Shown here: positions 30,930 to 42,352 of the stretch, one piece after another
How positions within the stretch are numbered: the first letter of the stretch is position 1
Layout: each line of letters starts with the position of its first letter
NCBI GenBank assembly: GCA_009746045.1
Contig: RPFO01002029.1
Location: forward strand, 1 to 44,668
DNA from: Mesostigma viride
Lineage: Eukaryota; Streptophyta; Mesostigmatophyceae; Mesostigmatales; Mesostigmataceae
Reading direction: 5' to 3'
Length of the DNA: 44,668 bases
Notes under the pieces: model-generated
Seen by the model: only the letters and a program-made list of their open reading frames with translations
What the model was told of the DNA's origin: nothing
Databases searched by the model: none
Translations under genes and position numbers: made by a program

Positions 30930-31700
30930 CTAGCAAATGTCACTACCTTTACCTATGCCTGACCTTACAAGTTGAGGATGGTCTAATGTAGTGGCAAACA
31001 GGTTATTTACAACAATTCACAGTTTTCTGACATAGTTTGAGGCAACTATACTTACCAAAATGCTTGAAAAAGGCAAAAATTGCACCATTTATGCTAGCAA
31101 ACGTCACTATTTTGAGATCAAACTGGGCCCAAACTTGGCCCATGGTCTAATCTAGTGGTGTGTAGGTTGCTTCCAACATTTCATAGCTTTCTGACATAGT
31201 TTGATATTGTTTAGTAGCTTACACTGAGCAAAATGCTTGAAAATGGCAAAAAATGCACCATTTATGCTAGCAAACGTCACTATTTTGACGTCAGACTGAG
31301 CCCAAACTTGGCCCATGGTCTAATCTAGTGGTGTTTAGGTTGCTTCCAATATTTCATAGCTTTATGACGTAGTTTGATATTGTTTAGTAGCTTACACTTA
31401 GCAAAATGCTTGAAAATGGCAAAAAATGCAGTATTTATGCCAGCAAACGTCACTATTTTGAGTTCAGATTGACCCCAAACTTTGTGCATGGTCTATTCTA
31501 GTGGTAATTAGGTTGCTTGCAAATATCCATGATGGTTTGACGTGATTTAGTACTGTTTCCTATTTATTACTATTTAATTTAATTTAAAATGACAAAAATG
31601 TACCTTTATTGCTAGCAAATGTCACCAAGATGACGTCCGATCGATACCAAACTTTGTACGAGATCTATTTTGGTTGCAAACATCATGCATGACAATTTTC
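30930..31700 (+). repeat. ~173-bp-period tandem satellite, ~4.5 diverged copies
   Basis: GCTAGCAAA(C/T)GTCACTA or a close variant occurs at 30930, 31093, 31266, 31439 and 31611, giving spacings of 163, 173, 173 and 172 bp. Middle copies share long stretches such as CCAAACTTGGCCCATGGTCT and TTTCATAGCTTT. Two related monomers lie inside the CACTA element at 5751 and 5925 (174 bp apart). Confidence 0.9.
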
Positions 31701-32478
31701 AGCATAAAAAGACAAACTTCGGTACGAAGTACATTTTGCGTGCTGGAGTACATTCTTAATGGCTGGTAGGGATGCTGGCATAGCTAGTGAAAATTTTTGC
31801 TAGTAGTAAACAATTATAAGCTGTAGTGCCTAGTAATGTACATTACTGTGGCACGTACCATCTCTGAACTTTGCAAATGTAACCTGTGGCGAAGACCTAG
31901 CTCCTCGCCACAAGCTGCGGCATGTTGCTGTCGTGGCATGGTTGGAGGGAAGTAGGGATTGGAGATGCCGATTCACAGCGTGAATGTTGTTCCACAAAGT
32001 AGGCCCCGGCGCACTACGACAATTGTCGAGATCGAATTGGAAATGCAGCGTCAAAAAGCATATGCAAAACAAAAAAGATCGTCTGCACAATGTCGGCTTA
32101 CCGATGATTGCCGCTTAGCACGCGTTAGCAAGAAGATTACATGCACTGGACACCAGATGCCAGCGACGTGGTCTGTGTCGCACGAATTGTGCGAACGGAT
32201 GACGACGAGCCCCAGGCAACGTTATTGCTTGAGGGTATGAAGGGGACGGGACTGCAACCTGCAATTATCGATGCATGGGTTTCACCCCGCGCATGTAGAC
32301 ATCTCTAGCGTGTATAACATCCTCAGGATTAAACGCTTCGCCAGGCTGGCCAGCTTATGGTCAATGCAAGTGCTTGTCGCTCCCTACCAGCACCTACAAT
32401 TCAACAGGCTTCCGGAATCGAACACGAAAAGGCTGCAGGCTATGTATGCGTTTAAATCAAAATGAATATCACAAACAC
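31701..32478. other. Intergenic, no supported gene
   Basis: 31720-31770 is an inverted match to ~23262-23300. A 93-aa ORF at 31959-32240 has a basic, coding-like composition but no motif that I know. Confidence 0.45.
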
Positions 32479-34184
32479 TTAACCCCTCATTGGTCCCATT
32501 TAAAGCCGAAAAATCGGCTGCAAAATGCTAAATTTGCAAACCACCCCACACCCAACCTACCAACATCCAAGGGCTGTCCTTGGGGGTCAAGCATGTCCAT
32601 GAGTTGCCCTTCGGGGTGAGCTATCACAACCTAACATATCTGCAGGGTAGGCCATAGAAAACTACCGCCAAAGTTAGGGGGGTCAAGACGCGCGTTTTCA
32701 TTTTTGGTAGAATGTGCATTTTGAATTATGTTATAAGACCTAGGCACCTACCACTTCAGGGATGATAAACAAATAGTTGCTGAACAGTTTGAGCCATTGG
32801 GGTCATCATTTGGGTGGGTATACCAGCAGTTACACCCAGTACAGCCCATAGGGGTACCGTTGGTAAAAAGCAACCAAGGGGTAGGGGTGGGCATACTACC
32901 TACTAATACCTACTAATATGGCCCCCAACCATGCCATACAATACATTTCCCTTCCACAATGATGGGGAAACATAACTGCATCATCACACTGCCCTTACAT
33001 GGCACCTATGTGCAGGTGCCACCTTGTCCATGCACGTAGGTAACGTGGTACGGATACCCTACGCAAGGCATACATTATAGGAGGCAGCCACCAACAAACT
33101 AGTGACGTTGAGCCTCTTTCAGCCTGCCCTAGCAAGGATAAACTAGGCCTAAGCTGCTATAGCTTGCCAGGTGATGGCCAGCACACCTGGTGGCACATGC
33201 TGTCAATGGGAAGCTTTTACTCACCAGTTACGTGCTTGATGATGCCACAGAGACCAGCCAACTGCCTCACAATCATGCAATATGTGTATGGGAAATGTAT
33301 AACAAACATATATGGAGGTATTCAAACCCATACAGCATCTAAAACTTATCACTATCACACTGTGGCAGGTCAACTGACTGAGGGAAGCATCTAAGAAGGG
33401 TGTTTTAGAAAGGGGCCAGGCCAGGGTCAAGAAAGAGCATGAATAATGCAAAAAGAATGTGCTACACAAGCTAGAACATATATATAAACGTCAAACATCG
33501 ATAGGAAAACGATGCTGAAGCTTTACCAGGCATGGATGGCGTTACCTTGGCCCAGGCGGTGGCCGCAAAATGGCGCATTTCGGCACACCAAAGTTGTGCA
33601 GCATGGTCGCTAGATTCGGCGATTTCTTGCCACCCTTGCACGTTTATGACTACTATGTATCATAATAAGTACAAAGAAACCAATATATCCTTTAAAATAC
33701 GCCGTAAAGGTATTGCTGTCAACGTTTCTATCGTCCGGCCTGATCGCAGTTTTTTCCAGCAAGAACGCTGCCGACACCTATCAAATGGCATTCCCGCGAA
33801 CCAAAAATTGGCCTGTAGCATCTTTAGGACGTATAAAATCAATTTCTTAAGTTTGGCCAGAAAATTCGAACGCAAACGTAAATGCCATGCGTGGGCGCAA
33901 GCCGCCATGGCCAGGTCGTCGTTTTCCGAAATGCACGTTTTACGTGAAAAAGTACCCTGACCCCTTGTACTTTGACCGGCCAGAACACCTCTATAACTTT
34001 GTCAAAAGTATGCGAACCCTAGTACCATGCTGTGAGGAAAATTATAAACTTTCGATCTCCTCAGCTAAACTTTTCCTAATTCTCAATAGTTTTCGCGCAA
34101 TTTGGTCCCCCGCGGAGCAGCCGATGCATCGGCTGCAAGTCGATTTTTGGCGGAAAATCGGCTGCAAGACCAATGAGGGGTTAA
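32479..34184. mobile_element. 1.7-kb TTAA-flanked non-autonomous DNA transposon (piggyBac- or Kolobok-like)
   Basis: TTAA lies at both ends (32479-32482 and 34181-34184), enclosing a perfect 13-bp inverted repeat, CCCCTCATTGGTC. A TTAA target site and TIRs starting with CCC are hallmarks of piggyBac; Kolobok also uses TTAA. Just inside are GCCGAAAAATCGGCTGCA (left) and several TCGGCTGCA words near the right end, i.e. subterminal repeats. Interior ORFs (up to 142 aa at 33532-33960) show no DDD transposase signature, so it is probably non-autonomous. Confidence 0.65.
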
Positions 34185-34606
34185 TGTATGAACTCCGCAG
34201 TCAGATTTTTATTGGAAGAAGCGACCAAAAGTGTGTCGTCGTGCAATATGCGTCCTGCAAGGCCGCGAGTCCCTAGCCTAATTCGAAATTCCAAACCATC
34301 CCATTGGCTCGTTTGAATTGCTCGCCAAAATTCCAGCAAAAAGCAAGCATTCGATTCTGAATTCTACGGAGGCCGCCTCTTGAACTTGAAAATGGGTTGA
34401 TTTGCCGTCTTGTTCGTAAGTATCCCAGACCGCCATGGCTTGCCGATTGCTGGCTGGCAATCAGGCGATGAGGCTAAGGGCAGGCTCGCACGGTTCTTGG
34501 CAATTCAAAGACAACGGGACGCTGTTTTTCTACACTTGCCTCCCTAGCGCAAAAGCTTGCTATGCATGGGCGGGTCGACATGGCGTCGCATGGGCCGTGA
34601 AGCCGG
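34185..34606. other. Flank before copia-2, nothing recognised
   Basis: Short ORFs only. The sequence directly before 34607 is continuous with that after 43010 if copia-2 is ignored. Confidence 0.5.
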
Positions 34607-34611
34607 ACTTG

Positions 34612-35264
34612 AGTTAGCATATTGGGGCACCAATGTGCTAGATGGATGCAGGTTGAGGAGACCTTTCCAACGCCGTGTCAACCGCCTAGAACAGACAAGG
34701 GACTAGAAAGTTATCAAGTCCCGAAGTACTGCCGACCGGTGGGCGAGGGCGGGGCACACTCAGGGCATAGTGGACAGGACACGTGGCAGGCCGTGCCTGC
34801 ACAGGCTTAGCCTGTACTCTCACGTGACTGGGACACAGTGTACTGAGGGCTCAACGGTACTGTGGCTAGTAGAAGCCAGTAACCAGCCAGCAGGTCTGCA
34901 AGGATGTAAGTCCTTGCAGGACTGTGGCAGGTCCTGTGCTGTCCTAGACACAGGATAGCCAGAGATTCCTGTATGCTGCCTGCAACGAGGATGCAGGCAG
35001 CGATACGAGGCTCTGGCAATGTAGCGTTGCCCAGCGTTGCTCATGACCGAGGAACAAGGATGGAACGAGGTTGCATATAGCTCGAGGCTCAACGAGGCAA
35101 CGAGCGTCTTCACACACGAACCTTGGTCGTCACGACGAGTGGCGAGCCTATCGAGGGTCGTAGGCCTGGTGTGAGGATAAAGGTTGCTAGCCAGCAGCCT
35201 AGGGTCATTCCAGCCGGCAAGGACCAGGAGCTCACAAGCTCTGCTGACGAGTTGCTGCGCAAAT
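34612..35264 (+). repeat. 5' LTR of copia-2
   Basis: Begins AGTTAGCATATTGG and ends GCGCAAAT. A near-perfect hairpin lies at the tip (AGCATATTGG facing CCAATGTGCT), followed by AGATGGAT and then CTTTCCAACG, which copia-1's LTR also has in the same order. The bases after the LTR (CGTACTATTG) resemble those after copia-1's LTR (CGTATTACAA) and may be the primer-binding site. Confidence 0.95.
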
Positions 35265-35287
35265 CGTACTATTGCTTCCACGCTTTC

Positions 35288-36421
35288 ATGTCTGGTTCAT
35301 CGTCAAGCAGCCACGGTGCTGGTGAGGCGAACGAGCAGAGAGACGCGCAAGCGTTTTTCCCCTACCGTAACCAAGCAAACGCTCCAACATTCGTGCAAGC
35401 GGCCTACGTAGCGAGGCACTTGGCAGAAGAGGGGTGGGTGGCGGTGAGTGGGGGAGGCAGCAGGCCAGCGGCGGCGGACCCGATTATACAACGGGCTCGC
35501 GTCGTGATTTCTCCAGGTGAGACGGGGCGAGTGGCGGTGGAAGAGTTGGTGCGCATTCGTGACGCGCTAGCTGAAACTGCTAATCGTGTGGAGGTCGCTT
35601 ATCAGGGCGCCCATATCACGCTTGCCGGTCTCGACCTAGCCAGGGAGGCGCTTAGCCAGATTGTGGCAACAGCGCTCGGCAGCACCAGACTGTTCAACCA
35701 CTGGGTGGCGACAGCAGTGCTAGGAGAGGGGGTACCAGACGCCGACATCATCCGGAACGCGCGTGCTCGGGAGACGGTAAATCCTTGGAGCACGGCGGAG
35801 GTATTTGCCCAAACCATTGAGAATCTTGTTGCTGTCCTTTTGCAAGAGTCGAGAGGGTACGCAGACAGGTTCTATATTACCACGCAGCCTTTCGGGGTAC
35901 TCAGGCTTGATACACCGAGGCCGGAAACCACCACTGCGTGGGGTCCGGAGGTGGAGATTGTCGCAGGGGTCGAGAAGACGCCTGAAGACGTCCATTTTGA
36001 GTGGACTGACAAGCCAGAGGGCTCCGTCAAGCGCTCAGCCCAGCAGATAAACGAGGGCGACGGCACTACCGAGACCTACGAGGCAAGGCAGAGAGCTGAT
36101 CTGCATATCCCTCGTGAGGTGACTCACGAGTACGACCGTTACGGCCGAGGCGAGCAGAACGAGCTTGTCGGCGGCGGTAAGCGGTGGGTGCGCGATCTTG
36201 CTTGGCATCGCAACCCAGGTGAGACACAACATCCAGTCGAACGCAAGGAAGACGGGCGACCTGTGACCTGCGTGCTGGGAGAGTTTAACCCAGACCTCCA
36301 GATTGTCGCAGAGGCAGCAGCAGCCACATCGGTTGCTGAGGGTGTTGAGCAGCGTCCAGACCGTGAGGAGGGGCAGGCGAGTGCAAGCCAGGAGGCGGCC
36401 TCGTCTGGAGTAAGTGCGTGA
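35288..36421 (+). CDS. Extra ORF upstream of gag in copia-2 (unknown function)
   Basis: A 377-residue ORF from the ATG at 35288, 24 bp past the 5' LTR; the frame is open further back into the LTR but this is the first internal ATG. The start is Ser/Gly-rich (MSGSSSSSHGAGEANE). The middle is probably alpha-helical (EELVRIRDALAETANRVEVA; LAREALSQIVATALG; TRLFNHWVATAVLGEGVP), followed by a charged region and an Ala/Glu-rich tail. I find no known domain. The position and general character match the 261-aa ORF in copia-1; NHWVATAVLGEGVP here and NWLSVRSGVIP there may be equivalent, but the proteins have diverged too far to align by eye. Intact over 1.1 kb in a non-gag position, it is probably a real extra gene of this lineage. 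Confidence 0.65.
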   Translation: MSGSSSSSHGAGEANEQRDAQAFFPYRNQANAPTFVQAAYVARHLAEEGWVAVSGGGSRPAAADPIIQRARVVISPGETGRVAVEELVRIRDALAETANRVEVAYQGAHITLAGLDLAREALSQIVATALGSTRLFNHWVATAVLGEGVPDADIIRNARARETVNPWSTAEVFAQTIENLVAVLLQESRGYADRFYITTQPFGVLRLDTPRPETTTAWGPEVEIVAGVEKTPEDVHFEWTDKPEGSVKRSAQQINEGDGTTETYEARQRADLHIPREVTHEYDRYGRGEQNELVGGGKRWVRDLAWHRNPGETQHPVERKEDGRPVTCVLGEFNPDLQIVAEAAAATSVAEGVEQRPDREEGQASASQEAASSGVSA

Positions 36422-36749
36422 GCCTGAGTGGGTTCCAGCAGCCATATCTGCGTGTGTTTTCTGTGGTATTCTATAATGCTTCGTAACACGCGCGGGGCGG
36501 CAGCGGGAGCGGGGCGGGAGCGGGGGATGGCGGGGGTGAGGCAAGGGCAGACACGGGAGGCCCCGCCAACGTCGTGCCAGAGGGACAGGCAATCCCAACG
36601 GCAGAGGGCGTCAATGGCAGGAGGGCATCCAACCGGAAGAGGAAAGAGGTGGCACAAGGGGAGGAGCGTGCAGGGTGGCCAACCGACGGCGTGGTGCTGA
36701 CGGGGGAGGGCCAGAATGATGCTGAACGTCAAGCACCTGGTAAGAGACC

Positions 36750-37823
36750 ATGTGTGCCTGCGTCTGGTGTTCCTGCAGCTATGTTCCTGCGCCATTAGCA
36801 CCAGTAGGAGCTGCTGTCATTGGCAGTGACCCTCGTGCTTTGCCTGGGACTAGACCTCATATGAGTGCTGTGGCTGTGATGAATGGCCAGAAGCCTCTCA
36901 AGCCTCCTGTGGGACAGGAAGAGCTAGACAAGTGGTTGGAGGATATGGAGCTAGTTTCATGCTCTGTAGATCCCACTGTCAACCTTGTGCAGGTATTCCA
37001 CACATCCACGACTAATAGGGATTCAAGTGAGAGGGTGAGGGACAAGGCTAGGCAGGCTGTCAAGGACAAGCTGACTTGGTCTCAGTTCCTAGAGGGCCTA
37101 CGTCAGGAGTTTTCTGATAAGGTACTCAACCTCACTAATCACTATAAGCTCAGCTATGATACCTTTGAGATCAAGGGCACAATAGCTGAGGAGCTGCAGC
37201 GGCTCACACGCATCAGGGAGAAGGGGGCCAAGCATGGCTTCAATCTGACTGATAGAGCAGTGGCAGATTACTTCCTGGATCGCATGGGGCTGAGTGTGGA
37301 TGGGAGAAATGCAGCTAGGATGTTTGCTGATCAGACAGATGGGACGTGGCCAGCCTTGCAAAAGGTTATTTTCAATATCCGTCCATCTGACAATGCTGCT
37401 TGCAAGGCAATCCAGGTGACTGGTGCCCCTTCAGCCTCCGCTCATCAGGTCCATGGTGACGCCCCTGGGCAGGGTGCTCAGGGAGAAACCAGACCTAGTA
37501 GGCGTCAGAGGGCTAACAGGCGCAGGCAGAATGGTAACCAGGGTGGCAAGGGCCAGCAGCAGGGATCCAAAGGCAAGGGTCAGCAGCAGGCTGGTGGTCA
37601 CCAGGGTGGTCAGCAGAACAAGGGTGGCCAAGGGCAAGGCAAGAGCCAGGGCCAGGGCACCCAGGCCAGTCAGAGCAGCCAGAACCAGGGTGGCCTGAAG
37701 AAGGCTGCTGCTGGGAAGGATGACAAATGCTTTGGATGTGGCAGGACGGGTCATTGGCGACGTGACTGCCCAGACCAGGCCAAGTCTGCTGGAGCAGGCT
37801 CTGGCCAGGTGGGTAAGCCATGA
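36750..37823 (+). CDS. gag: gag of copia-2
   Basis: A 357-residue ORF ending in UGA. A helical capsid-like region (VGQEELDKWLEDMELV onwards) shares KHGFNLTDRAVADYFL with copia-1 Gag. It is followed by a long Gln/Gly/Lys-rich basic linker and a CCHC zinc knuckle (CFGCGRTGHWRRDC, C327, C330, H335, C340). The ATG at 36750 lies in sequence that does not look coding in this frame. A more Gag-like N-terminal extension (RKRKEVAQGEERAG) is in the preceding frame up to 36798, so translation may start upstream and shift by -1, as in copia-1. The same frame continues into pol after the single stop. Confidence 0.85.
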   Translation: MCACVWCSCSYVPAPLAPVGAAVIGSDPRALPGTRPHMSAVAVMNGQKPLKPPVGQEELDKWLEDMELVSCSVDPTVNLVQVFHTSTTNRDSSERVRDKARQAVKDKLTWSQFLEGLRQEFSDKVLNLTNHYKLSYDTFEIKGTIAEELQRLTRIREKGAKHGFNLTDRAVADYFLDRMGLSVDGRNAARMFADQTDGTWPALQKVIFNIRPSDNAACKAIQVTGAPSASAHQVHGDAPGQGAQGETRPSRRQRANRRRQNGNQGGKGQQQGSKGKGQQQAGGHQGGQQNKGGQGQGKSQGQGTQASQSSQNQGGLKKAAAGKDDKCFGCGRTGHWRRDCPDQAKSAGAGSGQVGKP

Positions 37824-37876
37824 CTTGAGATGTTGTCCCCTGTAAATAGTCAATCACCCCTAGTGGGACGAACAGT
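37818..37876 (+). other. Putative gag-pol UGA readthrough site of copia-2
   Basis: UGA (37821-37823) is followed by CUU GAG AUG with no further stop for 2.2 kb in the same frame, where pol begins. A short GTCCC (37837-37841) can pair with GGGAC (37864-37868) downstream, a possible stimulatory hairpin. The arrangement is the same as the reconstructed copia-1 junction. Confidence 0.6.
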
Positions 37877-40800
37877 TGTACATAGTAATGGGGGTGTCCC
37901 TCTTGTGCAGCAGCAAGGGGTTGGGAATGATGAGGTGCTTCCACTCAATGATTGCAATAACGCTGCTGCAGCAGTGGAATTCCCTGTGCCTGTGGCAGGT
38001 GCAGGGTCTCCAGTTGTTGGGGTTGACTCTGGGAGTCAAGCCGCCAGACTGGAAGGACCTGCAGCTTCTGTGGGAACCGGGGCTGGCTCTGGGAGCCGAG
38101 CTACCTTGGAGGAGGTCCCTGGAGCAAGAGAACAGCAGGTGGGTCGTGCTATCCCAAGCACACAGTCTTTGTCACGTTCCTCTCTGTGCAGCCAGGCTGA
38201 CAGGGGGTTGAGCTATGCTCAGGCTGGAAACACTCTACACCATATCTTTGGTCACTCTAAGCAGGCAGAGATGTTTGCTTGGAAGATTGGCAAGGAGCCT
38301 TTGCTAGAGGCCTGCAGTGCAGCTGCTCAGAATTGTGTCTGTCAGGAGAATGCTGTTCGCCTCCCACAGTCCCATGCCAGAGAACCTGCTAGAGAGCGGG
38401 GGGATATCCAGGTGGACATCCAACACATCAGGGGCATGTATCTGTTGGTGGGGGTGGATAGGTTTAGCAGATATAGGTTGCTGACCATTCTTCCTGGAAT
38501 GCAGGAGCATCAGCTGTTGATGGGTCTCCAGTCTTTGTTGCCAGGCTTTGGGGTGTACACCAAGGTGCAAGCTGACTTGCAGTTTGACTGCTTGATCAAG
38601 CTGGCTGACCAGCTTCCTTGTAAGTTGGTAGTGGTCCCTAGGGAATGCCATGGGCAGCAGGGAGCTGTAGAGAGATCTATACGTGAAGTAAAAACAGTGG
38701 TGCTAGCAGCTAGGAGTGTGCCTGTTGTGGCATCAGCTCTAGAGAAAGCAGCTTGGTGTAAGGGGATTGAGGAGCAGCTTAACCACAGGGTAACCTATTA
38801 CTATGATGGTGTGGCAGTCTCTCCCCTGGCATTGCAGTTTGGTATGCTATCACAGGACGTGGTGGCAGCCTGCCTGAAGAAGGCAGACAGGGTGTTTTCC
38901 AGATTGAGGCGTAAGGACAAGGGTTGGAAAATGCTGAGGCCCCAGGTGGGACTGAGGGTCAGGATGTGGAAGGAACCGTCATTACCAGGCAAGCGTGGCA
39001 AGTGGCAAGATGGGCAGGTAACCCATGTTGAGGAAGCTAACCATTCTTGTCTGGTGGCTTTGGAGAGTAATCCCAAGCACGTGTACAGGCTATCCTGGGC
39101 TCACGTCAAGGAGAGAAGGCCAACTGCAATCTGGCCTGAAGACGGCCCTGATCCTCCCTTGGAGGGAGATGAGCAGGATGAGAGCCAGGCAGCAGATGCT
39201 AACCCACCATGCTTGGATTATGGTCTGTCCTGGATGGATGAGGGTGAGCAGGAGTCTGCTGAGACGTCTGTCACAAGGCCAGAGGTGGCCAGGGCTGCAC
39301 CACAGTCCAGGGGGCTGCTTATGGCGGACATCATTCGAGCTCTGCAGAACAGCAAGCGTGATCCCAAGGTATCTAAGCTCACGGGATGGGGGTCATGTGG
39401 GGCACCAGCACTAGAAGTGGATACCAACTCACAGGTGTCCATTCTAAGGGTAGAGGATGCTGCAGGCTTGCAGTGGTCATCCCCTAGCTGCCTAGCTGTG
39501 TCTGATTTCTCTGGGAATGTGTCCATGAAGATCTTGGGAGAAGTGAGTGTGCCTATCCTGGGGGTGCCCACCACGTTCAGTGTGGTTGAAGGGTATCAGG
39601 GGCCTGCCATTCTAGGTCAGAACTTCTTGTGCTTACCAGGGGTGAGGATATCCTCTGAGGAGCTAGCATTAGAAGGGCAGGGCCGCCTTCCCTTGCAGAG
39701 ATATCGCTACTCCCAGGGTCTTAGTGTGGCTGTAAGGGCTGTGAGGGGTCTAGAGGCAGAGGGTCCTGATACAAAGGAGCCCATTGCTGGGGACCTGCTG
39801 ATCCTCCCTACTACGTTTGACCCACGTGAGTTGGGTGTGCAGAGGTACCAGATCCCAGGAACGAGTCCTGTACCTTGGCGCAAGCTAGTGGAGATGATGC
39901 AAAGCCCCAAGATGGCTAAGGCATGGACTCTTGGCTTTGTTGCTTCTGGGCATGAGTGGATAGTTGCCAACTGTGCAGAGCCTGTGGATGTCCTCCCTGA
40001 GGATCACCAGCTGCTCAGTTGATGTTTGTCCTCAAGCTCAAGGAGGTAGATGGCGTGCAGGTGCCACATGTTAGACCAGTTGTGACTGAGTACCATGGCA
40101 CTGGACAGTTAGCAGATGAGGAGCTTTACACACCAGGGATGCTGCATGATACATGGAGGATTTTGTTGTGCATTTATTTGTCTTTTCTGCAGAAGGGGAT
40201 ACCCTATAGCTCTGTGTTGGTAGATTTCAAGAGGGCTTTTCTTAAGGGTGATCAGCAGGAAGCACAGGATACTTGGCGCACAATACCCCCTTTCTTTGTT
40301 AAGGTGCCTGCAGTGTGGAGGGCAGAGCTGAAGACGAGGTATTTGAGGATTCTCAAAGGCGTGGAAGGCCTTAGATCGAGTCCCATCATCTGGAGGAAGA
40401 GCTTGGAGAAGTACCTCAGGTCTGTCTGTGGTCTCTCAGTCTCTCCAGTTGATCCTTGTCTGTTTCAGGGTAGCTATGAGGGGCTGCCAGCGTTTGCCTC
40501 CCTGCATGGTGATGATCTGCATCTCCTGGGCCATCCCACTTGGCAAGAGTTGACTCTGGCCAGGATCCAGAAACGGTTTGAACTGGGTAAGATCCAGTAC
40601 ATGGTTGAGAATGAGCCCATGGTGTTTTGTGGAATGCAGGCGACCTTGGTCCATCAGCAGGGTACATGGTCCATCCAGCTGGAGGGTGGTAAGGATTATC
40701 CTCAGCAGATCATAGATGCCTTGCAGGAGCCCATCACCCAGGCCAGATGTGCAACAATACGAGGTATGTTGGCATGGCTGGCCAGCATTTGTGCTCCTGA

Positions 40801-41415
40801 CCTGTTGGTACTGAGTCGGTTGACCGATTCCCAACTGGTTGAGGTGGGTGCTGAGAGAGTGGTAGAGGCTGTTCGCATGTCTCCCCCTCTCATGCTGGGT
40901 CCTTTGGATTTGTACAGGCCTTTTGACATGATGCTCTATGTGGACAGTTCTATGGATAGTAGGAAGGTCACAGAGGTCAGGGGCCGTGCAGCAGCATTAA
41001 TATCCCTGGTGCAGGAACAGTCCTCTCTGGTCTGCTGGTACAGTCGGTTGCAAACAGGGTAACTCCCAGCAGTGACATTGCTGAGTGCAGGGCAATCTGT
41101 GAAGGGCTTCATACTGCTCTTTACTTGAGGGAGCTATTTTACCAGCTATGTCAAGTGGCTTCCTGTCGGTTGCAGATGCACACACTGGTAAGAACTGACA
41201 GCATGGGCATGGTGCAGTTTGTGCACAGGCAGCTGGCCAGGAGCAGGGACCTTGATTATTTGTTGCTCAAGGAAATGTCTTGCTTAGCTAACATTGAACA
41301 TGTGGCTGGCGTGGACAACCCTGCAGATGCTCTCACCAAGCTGGAGGAGAAGGCTGAGCTGCAATACCCTTTGCTTCGTGGGCTCATGGCCTCCAAGGGG
41401 GGAGGGCCAGAGTAG
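37824..41415 (+). pseudogene. pol: pol of copia-2, broken by two frameshifts
   Basis: Domains in order: zinc motif (LHHIFGH ... CVC, ~38236-38345); integrase (VDIQHIRGMYLLVGVDRF, ~38413-38465; GQQGAVER, ~38652-38675); integrase C-terminal segment (~38920-39110); retropepsin-like domain (LEVDTNSQVSI, ~39412; AILGQNFL, ~39606); reverse transcriptase (VDFKRAFLKGD, ~40219; HGDD, ~40506-40517); RNase H (LYVDSSMDS, ~40935). Frame is lost once near 40015-40020, just before the RT region that begins FVLKLKEVDG, and again near 41055-41060 inside RNase H. Each shift looks like a single-base change relative to copia-1. The rest is open to the stop at 41413-41415, which is at the same protein position as in copia-1. 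The domain order supports the integrase-protease-RT arrangement independently. Confidence 0.9.
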
Positions 41416-42352
41416 ACCAAACAGCCTTGCTCTAGGTGGGAGGCATCCCAGTGGGCTGGGCAGCCACGTGGTGGCTGACAGCAGGTCCTTCAGAGTTCAG
41501 ACACACTCTGCTGGACAGGGGTCAGGGTGGAGTCACTCCCCTGGCTGAGAATTTCGCCTGGCTCTGTCATGGAGCTGCAGAAGAGTCTTAAGGACTTTGT
41601 AATGGGCCTTGGGTCTTCATGGAATGGACCCTGCAAGGGCAGCCCAAGTGTTGGCTCTAACAGGTTGCTGTACATTTGTATATATTCTCTGTAACCAACC
41701 TGTTGCATGCTAATAAAATCCCTGGTTGTGTGACCATGTTGGACGTGGTTGCCAGGGGCCTCACTATGGGTTATACTCCTTTATAATAAAACATAATCTT
41801 GTTATTGTCATGTCTTGTTGTTTGTGATGCTCAGTTCCAGGAGCTGATCCAAACCTGGAGGATATGGGGTGGGGTTCGATTCCCCAGCTGACCTCAGCCT
41901 GGCATGTATGAATCCTGAGTTTATCCCTCAGTGAGGACATGGGCTCCCCATGTGTTGGCTAACATTTGTCAGGGCTCTCTCAGTCTTTGGAAGGATTTAA
42001 AAGATAAAGGAGGCTCCGTGGCGGGCGCCATATGAACGGGCGCCTGTGATAACTGGATGACCAGGAACTCACAATAGTACGTTCATGGACTCCTCTATCC
42101 AAACTCCTCTGACTAAGTGAAGACCTAACTTTAATCTACACCAGGTTCCCAAAGAAAGGGTTGGGATGTCATGTGGGTCAGAGGGCAACCTTTGAACCAA
42201 TGAGCAGGCCTAGCTAATATTTGGAGGCACCTCAGGTTCCAAAAGAAAAGGCAGGTCTGGTCTCTGGGAGGGATCAGATGTCTGAAGGCTTGTGGGGACA
42301 GTGGCTGATAGGTTCTCAGGCTGGTCCAAGCTCCAAAACAAGAAAGGGTTGG
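41416..42352 (+). other. 3' noncoding region of copia-2
   Basis: No gene. It contains a perfect tRNA T-arm-like hairpin (TGGGG TTCGATT CCCCA, 41870-41886), a paired GGGCGCC motif (42020-42044), AATAAA words near 41710 and 41785, and the polypurine tract AAGAAAGGGTTGG (42340-42352) before the 3' LTR. Confidence 0.75.

Noticed and set aside
40015-40022. Programmed frameshift in copia-2 pol before RT
   Set aside because: Copia-1 is continuous at this point, and a second shift occurs in RNase H. Both look like ordinary decay.
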